Positions 7,377 to 13,353 of a stretch of 13,353 nucleotides of DNA are shown one piece after another. The position numbers and the translations under genes were made by a program. The notes under the pieces are model-generated. The model worked only from the letters and a program-made list of their open reading frames with translations. It had not been told where the DNA came from and did not search any database. The first letter of the stretch is position 1. Each line of letters begins with the position of its first letter. Source of the DNA: an uncultured Pseudomonadota bacterium (GTDB taxonomy: Bacteria; Pseudomonadota; Alphaproteobacteria; Rs-D84); contig CAMZFU010000030.1 of assembly GCA_947306185.1 (NCBI GenBank), forward strand, positions 1 through 13,353, read 5' to 3'.

Positions 7377-7895
7377 ATGAAAATAAAATGTGATGTTTGT
7401 AAAACAGAATATACTTTGCCAGATGTGTCTTCTGGTCAGGTGCGTTGTGCGGTGTGCAGTAATGTTTGGACACCACCGCGTACAAATCGGCGCAGTGGTT
7501 TGATGGTGTTCATTGCATCGCTTTGCGCATTATTGGCGGCGACCATATTTGCGGTGGCTGTGATTATAACATCGCGTCGTAATGACCCAAACAAAAGACC
7601 ATTGGTTGCAGCAATTACAGACGTTACAATGGTTGGTGATACCGAAACACCACAGATTTCTGTCAAAGGAACGGTGACAAATCGGTCTGATGATATATAT
7701 GGTTTGCCTGATTTAATAATAGTTCTTTATGATGCGTCTGGCGCACCAATTGCACGTCAGAAATTTATGCCATCGGCGACATTGTTGGATGCGGGGCAAT
7801 CGGTTGAATTTTCACATGTCATATCAAACGTTGTTCCAGGGGTGAAACGTGTCGCAGTTGAATTATTAGAAACGGAGAGCAAGGGGGCAAAATAA
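7377..7895 (+). CDS. MJ0042-type zinc-ribbon membrane protein with DUF3426-like domain
   Basis: A 172-aa protein. Residues 1-30 form an MJ0042-type zinc ribbon: CxxC at Cys5/Cys8 and CxxC at Cys24/Cys27, with the usual 'I.C..C...Y.lpd......VrC..C..vW' spacing. An Arg-rich linker (35-39) precedes one transmembrane helix at about 41-65. The C-terminal 100 residues look like the DUF3426 fold: ISVKGTVTNRSDDIYGLPDL, DASGAPIARQKF and LLDAGQSVEFSHVISNVVPG. In this family the ribbon is probably cytoplasmic and the other domain periplasmic; the role is unknown. An AGGA lies 6 bases before the ATG. The gene is 23 bases after the third pilin and its stop overlaps the next start (TAATG), so it belongs to the same operon. 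Confidence 0.8.
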   Translation: MKIKCDVCKTEYTLPDVSSGQVRCAVCSNVWTPPRTNRRSGLMVFIASLCALLAATIFAVAVIITSRRNDPNKRPLVAAITDVTMVGDTETPQISVKGTVTNRSDDIYGLPDLIIVLYDASGAPIARQKFMPSATLLDAGQSVEFSHVISNVVPGVKRVAVELLETESKGAK

Positions 7896-8356
7896 TGAAG
7901 AAATTAATTGCGATGGTTGCATTAATGTTTCCAATTTGTTCGTCTTTGGCGGACAACCCACAACCATTACAACCGCGTGTAAGTATTTTTTCAACAACAA
8001 CTGATTGGGCGGCATTAACTGGATTGCCGTTGCGCCAATTTGTGGGGAATTTTTCTTGGGAAAATTCTGATGTGAAACAGGGATTGGTTTTATATTACTT
8101 GGATGCGTTCCCATGCTATGGCGAAGCGGACAGTGTACGTGTTTGGTTGGGGCCAAACAACAAAAGCGAAGGAAGATTGCGCCTTGTATGTGTGCATGCG
8201 CCAGAAAAGATTAGTTTTGCATGGCGTAATGCCACGCGTGATGCGGACCAGTCCGAAAGTAAAGGTATTTTAACCTGTCCGGTAACAGGTGAATACGAAT
8301 TAAAGATTGATATATCCAAATGTGTTCGTGGTCCAGAATGGAAGGAATATAAATAA
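7895..8356 (+). CDS. Small secreted protein of unknown function with four cysteines
   Basis: I do not recognise this 153-aa protein. It has a clear Sec signal peptide (MKKLIAMVALMFPICSSLA) with a likely cut after Ala19 (Ser-Leu-Ala). The mature part of about 134 residues has four cysteines (74, 99, 128, 143), which could form two disulfides in the periplasm, and alternating hydrophobic/polar stretches (QGLVLYYLDAFPCYG, GRLRLVCVHAPEKISFAW) consistent with a small beta-sandwich. No transmembrane helix or lipobox follows the signal. The ATG overlaps the previous stop and follows an AAGGGGG tract; the next gene begins 3 bases after its stop. Its place behind three pilins and a zinc-ribbon protein makes an envelope or pilus-accessory role possible, but nothing in the sequence proves it. 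Confidence 0.7.
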   Translation: MKKLIAMVALMFPICSSLADNPQPLQPRVSIFSTTTDWAALTGLPLRQFVGNFSWENSDVKQGLVLYYLDAFPCYGEADSVRVWLGPNNKSEGRLRLVCVHAPEKISFAWRNATRDADQSESKGILTCPVTGEYELKIDISKCVRGPEWKEYK

Positions 8357-8359
8357 CCA

Positions 8360-9313
8360 ATGACCGATACACGTGAATTTATTGTTGCTGAAGATTCTGC
8401 CGGGGTGCGGTTAGATAAATTCTTGGTTGGGACATTACCCGATTTTTCACGCAGCGAGATTCAACGTTTTATGATTTTGCGTAATGGTATGGCCGCAAAG
8501 TTTTCTGAAAAGGTCAAACCAAACGATAAAATCACGGTCACAATTCCAGATAGTCCGACCGACGTGGCGACGGACAATATATCCGATGAACTTGATTTAG
8601 AAATTTTATACGAAGATGATGACATCATTGTCGTGAATAAACCGCGTGGGGTGGTTATGTACCCGTCTGCGGGGAATAAAACGGGAACTTTAGTCCAAAA
8701 TATACTATCACATACTCATCTTTCGGCATTGGGTGGTGTGACACGTCCGGGGGTCGTGCATCGTTTGGATAAAGATACCAGTGGCGTTATGGTTTTTGCA
8801 AAATCGGACGCGGCTTATCGTGGATTAGTTAAAATTTTCTCGGCACATGATTTGACACGCAAATATATCGCATTTGTGTGGGGTGTTCCAAATTGGACCG
8901 GGGCGGATATTACGGGGAATATCGCACGGTCTTCACGTAATCGGCAAAAAATGACGATGGTAAAAACCGGGGGTAAACCGGCACATACGGCTGTCGATGT
9001 GCTGAATATATGGCCACGGGTTGGGGTATCCGAATTCAGATGCACATTGATGACGGGACGAACCCATCAAATAAGGGTTCATTTGTCCGCACATGGTTTT
9101 CCGGTTTTGTGTGATCCGATTTATGGTCGTGGGGCGGCACGTTTGGGTTCAGTTCGTGATGGTGCATTGCTGGATTTCATCAAAGAACATAACGGTCAAA
9201 TGTTGCATGCACAGATTTTAGAATTTGTCCATCCGGTTACTGGCCAACAGATGAAATTCAAAACAGATTTACCAGATGATATGTTGGAACTGCGTGCGAT
9301 TTTGGAAGATTAA
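8360..9313 (+). CDS. rluD: RluD-type 23S rRNA pseudouridine synthase
   Basis: A 317-aa RluA-family enzyme that isomerises uridine to pseudouridine in RNA. An N-terminal S4 RNA-binding domain (about 14-63, with GVRLDKFLVGTLPDFSRSEI) precedes the catalytic domain. The catalytic motif HRLDKDTSG (134-142) contains the nucleophilic Asp137. Other family blocks are YEDDDIIVVNKPRGVVMYPS (84-103), the late motif TGRTHQIRVHLSAHGFPVLCDPIYG, and LHAQILEFVHP near the end. Length, S4 domain and motif spacing fit RluD, which modifies 23S rRNA helix 69 (positions 1911/1915/1917 in E. coli); RluC is the main alternative. It begins 3 bases after the upstream stop and is the last gene of the pilin-containing operon. 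In many alphaproteobacteria rluD is followed by rpoH; here it is not. Confidence 0.93.
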   Translation: MTDTREFIVAEDSAGVRLDKFLVGTLPDFSRSEIQRFMILRNGMAAKFSEKVKPNDKITVTIPDSPTDVATDNISDELDLEILYEDDDIIVVNKPRGVVMYPSAGNKTGTLVQNILSHTHLSALGGVTRPGVVHRLDKDTSGVMVFAKSDAAYRGLVKIFSAHDLTRKYIAFVWGVPNWTGADITGNIARSSRNRQKMTMVKTGGKPAHTAVDVLNIWPRVGVSEFRCTLMTGRTHQIRVHLSAHGFPVLCDPIYGRGAARLGSVRDGALLDFIKEHNGQMLHAQILEFVHPVTGQQMKFKTDLPDDMLELRAILED

Positions 9314-9363
9314 TTTTGCCAAACTATAATCACTACTTTTTTCTTTTTTTTTATTCGTTTGTA

Positions 9364-9372
9364 TGATATAAT
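9364..9372 (+). promoter_or_regulatory. Extended -10 promoter of the cysteine-repeat gene
   Basis: TGATATAAT is an extended -10 element (TG-N-TATAAT) with a perfect -10 hexamer, 26 bases before the next ATG. The -35 area is only a T/C-rich run (about 9337-9352), as expected for extended -10 promoters. It shows that the cysteine-repeat gene is its own transcription unit although it follows rluD by only 85 bases. Confidence 0.65.
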
Positions 9373-9398
9373 TAATTGATACCAAAAGGGGACAGAGG

Positions 9399-12300
9399 AT
9401 GAAATTTCTGACAAAATATAGTGGATTTTTGGCTGTTTTGTGCATGGTTGATGGCGCACACGCGGCCCTTAGACAGACGAACACCGGTACAGATGGTACG
9501 GCGCGTATATCTGTTAATATGGGGGGTGTTACTGCATCACAGGCGAATGCACGTCGTTTGCCAACGATGATGTCGGCCAAATCTGTTGCGGCGGCGGCAA
9601 AATTATCGGCAAATAATTCTGCAACAACGACCACGACAACGACCACGACAACGGATGAAGATGCGGCATTTTTAAGCAAGTCAGAATGTATTGATAAATA
9701 TACGGAATGTATCAAGGAACCCGATGCGTGCGGTTCATCGTTCGAAGAATGTACAACGTCAGAATTGTTCTATGCGAAAAAGCCCCAGTGTAACAATGTT
9801 TTATTGCAATGCAATGCTTCGGGAATTGAAGCTCTGTTTGGTGTCGATAATACAACAGATTTGGCAATAAAAAATGACAATGGCGAATATATGTACCCCA
9901 CGGCGGGCAGTATTTTGGGCCAGTTTATCGAAGCCGGACATATCAACAATATGTATGATACCAGTCAATGCGTAAAACGTGTCACATCATGCCTTAAGAA
10001 AGATAATGTTTGTGGTGACGCGTTTGAACTTTGCACAACGAATAAAGAATTCAAAAAACAGAAATTGTTCTGTGAGTCAACATTTGCGCGTTGCCAAGAT
10101 GGTGGTATACGTGAATTGTTTGGTTCGTCAAATTCATCTGATAACCCATCGGCCACAAGTCGTTTGGGGGTCATGATTAGCGAAGGTGCCGAAACGGCGG
10201 CGGTCAACGCGGTGTCCACATGTTACAAGGTCGCAGACCAATGTATATTGTCAACATGTACCGCAAATCCATATCGTTGTATTGTTGACAGCAGTTTGGC
10301 CGTTGCAACAATAACCGACGCGGTTAACGAAGGCAAGGGGTTACCACCAGAACAAGCCGAAGCGGTATCTGATGCGACAACACAGAAACAGGTTTCTGGA
10401 TTTATTATGAACGCGTGTTTGGATACAATCGGTGGAAATAAATTCTGCTATGCCACGGTGAACGAAGGTAAAATGCCAACGGCATCGCAATTGTTGGATC
10501 CAGACAATCGTGACGAAGTTTATGCGGATGTTTATTCATCACGTATGAATGCCGGTATGATTGATAAAATCAAAAAGATGGCGGATAAATTCGATAAGAA
10601 GGCCAAAGATAAATGTACCGAAACGATTATGGGATGCGCGATGCGTTCTTGCGGTTCGGGCCTTGGGTCTATGTGTTACAGTTTAGTATTCGGTCAGGGT
10701 CGTCAAATGGGTGATTTCAAGGGCACAATCAATGGCGATAGTTCTTATCAAGAAATCAAGAACGGATGCGAAGCAATTGTGAATACTGATGCAAATTGCC
10801 AATATGCGGCGGCAACGGCGAATTCAACAACATATAATTATAACTATTCGGAATCTGGAACGTTTGGAACATTGTTCCCACCATACAGTGAAAGTACGTC
10901 CGACCCGTTGGGTGTTGTTGCAAAATTAAATGCCACATTGGCAGATAATTATAATGACGCGGCAATCGCGGCATTGGCGAAACAGTGCAAGAACACGGCG
11001 GTAAGTTGTATCAAATCTATGTGCGGTTCTGAATATACGAATTGCTATCGTAATCGTACCGACATTATGTCTGATACATATGATACGGGTAATGCGGCAT
11101 TTGACCACAGTATGAACAAGGTTGGTGGTGTGCTTGACTTTACAATTGTTACCGGTCTTTGTATGGAAACCGTTAAAAATGCAAGTGCGTGTGATGAACA
11201 CCTTAAGATTCAGGGCGTTCGTTATATATCACAGAATGGCGACAAAAAATCTGGTTGGGCCGGTGCGTCGGATGTTCGCAGTGCATGGGTTGATGCGGTC
11301 AAGGGTGGATACAAACAAAGCAAGTCATATGATGTAGAAGTTTTGGTTGGTTGTACCGTTGGTTCATCCAGCACATCTGAAACATGTAAGGCAAAAGCCG
11401 GTAATCCGAACATGGTCGAAGATTGCGGTTATGTTGATGCGGATGGTTGTATATATGACACCGAATACAAGATAACTGAAACAGATTATGCGTTCAATAT
11501 GTCGGCGGATTCATTGTTCCGTGAAGTATTGGGTGATATTGAAAAAGAAGCCCAGGCGAAATATAACGCGAAAATCACAAAAGAACAAAATATGTGTATT
11601 GGTGCAAACAGTGGTGGTCTGATGGGTGCACGTGATATGTCCAGTACATATATGTGGGTTAAATTGAAATCAAAACGTATCCCAAAGAACTACAGCATTG
11701 CTGGGTTGGGCGTGAATGATTTCGTGGCAAGTAACGATTTGTATGGTTCGTTCTGCCGTGCACGTGTGACAATCCAATCTGATGATCCGGCGATTCAGAC
11801 GGCATTACAGAAAAAGAATCAGAATTGGTCCACGGCATACTTTGCGGTTGGTGATGTGTTCACATGCGGTTCATGGATTCCACAAGAAAAGTTGGAAGAA
11901 ATCGCAAAAATCGCATCGGGCCAGGTCGAAGGCACCGAATTGTATGAACGTAATCAAAAACAGAAAGAACGGGAAGATCGTAATTCTAATTGGATTGCGG
12001 CGGCATCTGCCCTTGCCGGTGGTGTGGGTGTTGGATTCTTGGCAAACGCGTTGCAGAAACCAAATGCCCTTGGCGGTTTGTTAAACAAGAACGCGAACAC
12101 CAGCAGTGTTGCCAAAAGCAATAAGGCGAAGGCTGAAAGTTGTCGTTCTATTGCGAACAGCATAATGCAGGGAACGACAGGTAAAGGGACTGGTGTTATA
12201 GCTGATGATGCCGCAAGTAAAAAATTCTATCCGGAAGCGAAGCACCTAGACAAGGTGTTGGCGGGTATCAAAGACAGCAATAACAAAGATTTGGTACTGA

Positions 12301-12689
12301 ATGTTGCGGAAAAATGTAGACCAGGTGACAATGTTCCAAATAGCAATGGATTGGCAGAAGCCGTAACTTATGCTGATTGTTATTCGGCGGCCAGCGAAGC
12401 ACAAATGAAGTGCCAAGAAGTTATCGATAATGACGGTGAAATAGAAGTTAATTCTAAACAGGATAACGCGCGTCGTTGGATAAGCATTGGCGCGGGTGCC
12501 GCGGCGGCGACAGGAACATTCTTCTTGGTACGCAAGGCAATACGTGACGGCCAGGAAACAAAACGTACCCAGGCCGAACAAGATGCATACGACAAGTTTA
12601 TGCGTGAAATTGGTGACCATATCTACTGCTTTATCGGTGCAGACGAAGCCGGTAACTATGGCGACCTGATTGAAATCAGCGTTGAATAA
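9399..12689 (+). CDS. Large secreted cysteine-repeat protein of unknown function
   Basis: I do not recognise this 1096-aa protein. It has a Sec signal peptide with a cut after Ala-His-Ala (residue 22), then a low-complexity linker with ten consecutive Thr (76-85). Two modules share exact spacing C-x6-C-x6-C-x6-C-x12-C-x6-C (Cys97-138 and Cys191-232), each ending in a GI..LFG motif. Three further modules have C-x6-C-x4-C-x6/7-C followed later by C-x9-C (Cys275-294 with 340/350; 406-426 with 457/467; 530-549 with 588/598). More scattered cysteines follow. Hydrophobic helices lie at about 865-886 and 1026-1043, with a basic segment after the second. The product is probably disulfide-rich, exported and possibly membrane-anchored near its C-terminus. 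AAGGGG lies 7 bases before the ATG. It is monocistronic, with its own promoter and terminator. Spot checks show the same A/T-leaning codon style as its neighbours. Confidence 0.88.
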   Translation: MKFLTKYSGFLAVLCMVDGAHAALRQTNTGTDGTARISVNMGGVTASQANARRLPTMMSAKSVAAAAKLSANNSATTTTTTTTTTDEDAAFLSKSECIDKYTECIKEPDACGSSFEECTTSELFYAKKPQCNNVLLQCNASGIEALFGVDNTTDLAIKNDNGEYMYPTAGSILGQFIEAGHINNMYDTSQCVKRVTSCLKKDNVCGDAFELCTTNKEFKKQKLFCESTFARCQDGGIRELFGSSNSSDNPSATSRLGVMISEGAETAAVNAVSTCYKVADQCILSTCTANPYRCIVDSSLAVATITDAVNEGKGLPPEQAEAVSDATTQKQVSGFIMNACLDTIGGNKFCYATVNEGKMPTASQLLDPDNRDEVYADVYSSRMNAGMIDKIKKMADKFDKKAKDKCTETIMGCAMRSCGSGLGSMCYSLVFGQGRQMGDFKGTINGDSSYQEIKNGCEAIVNTDANCQYAAATANSTTYNYNYSESGTFGTLFPPYSESTSDPLGVVAKLNATLADNYNDAAIAALAKQCKNTAVSCIKSMCGSEYTNCYRNRTDIMSDTYDTGNAAFDHSMNKVGGVLDFTIVTGLCMETVKNASACDEHLKIQGVRYISQNGDKKSGWAGASDVRSAWVDAVKGGYKQSKSYDVEVLVGCTVGSSSTSETCKAKAGNPNMVEDCGYVDADGCIYDTEYKITETDYAFNMSADSLFREVLGDIEKEAQAKYNAKITKEQNMCIGANSGGLMGARDMSSTYMWVKLKSKRIPKNYSIAGLGVNDFVASNDLYGSFCRARVTIQSDDPAIQTALQKKNQNWSTAYFAVGDVFTCGSWIPQEKLEEIAKIASGQVEGTELYERNQKQKEREDRNSNWIAAASALAGGVGVGFLANALQKPNALGGLLNKNANTSSVAKSNKAKAESCRSIANSIMQGTTGKGTGVIADDAASKKFYPEAKHLDKVLAGIKDSNNKDLVLNVAEKCRPGDNVPNSNGLAEAVTYADCYSAASEAQMKCQEVIDNDGEIEVNSKQDNARRWISIGAGAAAATGTFFLVRKAIRDGQETKRTQAEQDAYDKFMREIGDHIYCFIGADEAGNYGDLIEISVE
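9624..9653 (+). repeat. 12-bp minisatellite coding a poly-Thr linker
   Basis: The unit ACAACGACCACG occurs twice in full (9624-9635, 9636-9647) and once as a half unit (9648-9653). It encodes ten Thr in a row between the signal-peptide region and the first cysteine module. A gain or loss of one unit would stay in frame and change the linker by four Thr. Confidence 0.9.
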
Positions 12690-12716
12690 TTCGGGTCAAT
12701 ATACAAAGTCACCTCT

Positions 12717-12748
12717 CCCCCAGCCAATTTGGTTGGGGGTTCTTTTTG
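12717..12748 (+). terminator. Intrinsic terminator of the cysteine-repeat gene
   Basis: A stem of nine pairs including one G-T wobble (CCCCCAGCC / GGTTGGGGG, 12717-12725 and 12731-12739) has a short AATTT loop and is followed by TTCTTTTT. It starts 27 bases after the stop codon and isolates the rRNA promoter from upstream transcription. Confidence 0.93.
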
Positions 12749-12948
12749 TCAAATGTGTAAAAGAACATTATCGATTCGGCAATACGAATCGGGAACGAAT
12801 CGGTTTTTCGGGATTTTTTAATGAAAAAAATGGCGCGCAAAATAAAAAATTGCAAAAATATCAAAAATGATAAAGGCCGGTTTTCTGCGCTTTTTTGGTC
12901 GTGTGTCCAAATTACAAGAAAAAAATAAGAATATTTTTGAAAAAATGC
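12749..12948. other. Gene-free AT-rich spacer upstream of the rRNA promoter
   Basis: No convincing gene lies here. The left part holds the CGATTCG/CGAATCG repeats listed separately. The right part (about 12916-12948) is a run of A-tracts and T-tracts directly upstream of the rRNA -35 box, which resembles an UP element. A 35-codon Lys-rich reading frame at 12821-12928 has no Shine-Dalgarno sequence and is not called. Confidence 0.6.
12771..12808 (+). repeat. Inverted repeat with two alternative right arms
   Basis: CGATTCG (12772-12778) can pair with CGAATCG at 12785-12791 (loop of 6) or with the second copy at 12796-12802. The second copy is directly followed by GTTTTT, so the longer pairing looks like a second, weaker terminator and the shorter one like its alternative. 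Function is not shown. Confidence 0.55.
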
Positions 12949-12977
12949 TTGACTTTTTTGGATTATGGAATCATAGT
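12949..12977 (+). promoter_or_regulatory. rRNA operon promoter
   Basis: TTGACT (12949-12954), a 17-bp spacer and CATAGT (12972-12977) form a strong sigma70-type promoter, followed by a GC-rich discriminator (CGGGC). A-tract DNA upstream fits an UP element. It lies about 330 bases before the 16S gene with no coding sequence between, as expected for an rrn promoter. Confidence 0.75.
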
Positions 12978-12983
12978 ATACGG

Positions 12984-13306
12984 GCTTTCTAAGTTAGGGC
13001 ACATATGAAAATGAAATCTAACCTCTGGAACGCGGAATAAATCCGCAACATTGTGAATAAAAGCAGCTCATCAAATGATATGGTTGAAAAATCATTATCA
13101 TGTTCAAGAAGAGATATGCAGACAGTTGAATTTGGAAATATCCAAACTTTGACTAAGTCAAGTGTGCATATCCTAGACAGGTAGTAGGTTTACGATTAAA
13201 CCTCGTTAAAAACTTGTCTTGCGAATAATCATATAATATGTAAAGACGAACTGATTTAATGTCAGCTTTGTTTATATGCACAGGACTTAAACCACAGGTT
13301 TTTTAG
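12984..13306 (+). other. Structured 5' leader of the rRNA transcript
   Basis: This is about 320 nt between the predicted transcription start and mature 16S. Visible helices are GCGGA/TCCGC (13032-13046), ATGATA/TATCAT (13075-13101) and an outer stem GATATGCA/TGCATATC (13113-13120 and 13165-13172). The outer stem encloses two hairpins, TTTGGA/TCCAAA (13131-13146) and TTGAC/GTCAA (13149-13161). A short AAACC/GGTTT hairpin with a T-run (13289-13304) sits directly before 16S. Such leaders carry antitermination and processing signals; I could not identify a clear boxA. The TATAAT at 13232-13237 has no good -35 partner. No gene is visible. Confidence 0.6.
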
Positions 13307-13353
13307 AACTTGAGAGTTTGATCCTGGCTCAGAACGAACGCTGGCGGCAGGTC
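13307..13353 (+). rRNA. rrs: 16S ribosomal RNA, 5' end (partial)
   Basis: The sequence contains AGAGTTTGATCCTGGCTCAG, the universal 27F primer site, followed by AACGAACGCTGGCGGCAGG, the usual alphaproteobacterial 16S start. The mature 5' end is estimated to within a few bases from the AACTTGAGAG context. Only about 47 bases fall in the window. Confidence 0.97.

Noticed and set aside
3435..9313. A shufflon (invertible segments and recombinase) behind the PilV-like genes
   Set aside because: No site-specific recombinase is encoded in the window and I saw no repeated sfx-like 19-bp inverted sites at the gene ends.
9269..9715. Minus-strand open frame with a poly-Val stretch
   Set aside because: The poly-Val is the reverse complement of the poly-Thr minisatellite; the frame covers the promoter and start of the cysteine-repeat gene.
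12821..12928. 35-codon Lys-rich reading frame upstream of the rRNA promoter
   Set aside because: No Shine-Dalgarno sequence; the composition reflects A-tract DNA and it overlaps the UP-like region.
13214..13237. Second rRNA promoter using TATAAT at 13232-13237
   Set aside because: The nearest -35-like box (TTGTCT, 13214-13219) is only 12 bases away, and nothing suitable lies at 16-18 bases.
1..13353. CRISPR arrays, insertion sequences, tRNA genes
   Set aside because: No regularly spaced direct repeats, transposase frames, terminal inverted repeats or cloverleaf with T-loop consensus were seen on either strand.

Overview
The window looks like chromosomal DNA of an AT-rich alphaproteobacterium. 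The right edge holds the first bases of a 16S rRNA gene with an alphaproteobacterial-type 5' end. The alphaproteobacterial-type DUF4167-like gene and the Asn-Lys-x-Glu variant of the first Der G4 motif point the same way. Base composition (AT-rich, by eye) and the unusual secreted proteins suggest an uncultured, possibly host-associated lineage, but that is inference only.

Left third (1-3338): the envelope/ribosome neighbourhood known from E. coli as yfgM-bamB-der. It starts with the 3' end of a TPR/YfgM-like gene, then an unusually short BamB-like lipoprotein (241 aa). A bidirectional terminator separates BamB from a convergent YIP1-family membrane protein. Der, the two-GTPase ribosome assembly factor, follows with its own promoter-like sequence, and a convergent DUF4167-like gene lies after it.

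Middle (about 3435-9313): a tightly packed plus-strand operon of six genes. The first three encode large prepilin-like proteins (455, 401 and 437 aa). Each has a class III prepilin cleavage site, an N-terminal region resembling PilV/shufflon-type minor pilins, and a different C-terminal domain that starts after a recurring LDMGG-type junction. One of them lacks the conserved Glu at +5, which suggests a tip complex analogous to GspI/J/K. Next come a zinc-ribbon/DUF3426-like membrane protein, a small secreted protein of unknown function, and an RluD-type 23S rRNA pseudouridine synthase.

Right part (9364-12748): a separate transcription unit with an extended -10 promoter and a strong terminator. 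It encodes one 1096-aa secreted, cysteine-rich repeat protein that I do not recognise. Its cysteine spacing repeats exactly: two six-Cys modules, then three modules with a C-x6-C-x4-C core. It also carries a poly-Thr minisatellite and two hydrophobic helices near the C-terminus.

Far right (12749-13353): about 560 bases without a convincing gene. They hold an ambiguous inverted repeat, an rRNA-type promoter (TTGACT, 17-bp spacer, CATAGT), a hairpin-rich rRNA leader of about 320 nt, and the start of 16S rRNA. The two most novel items are the PilV-like pilin triplet and the cysteine-repeat protein.
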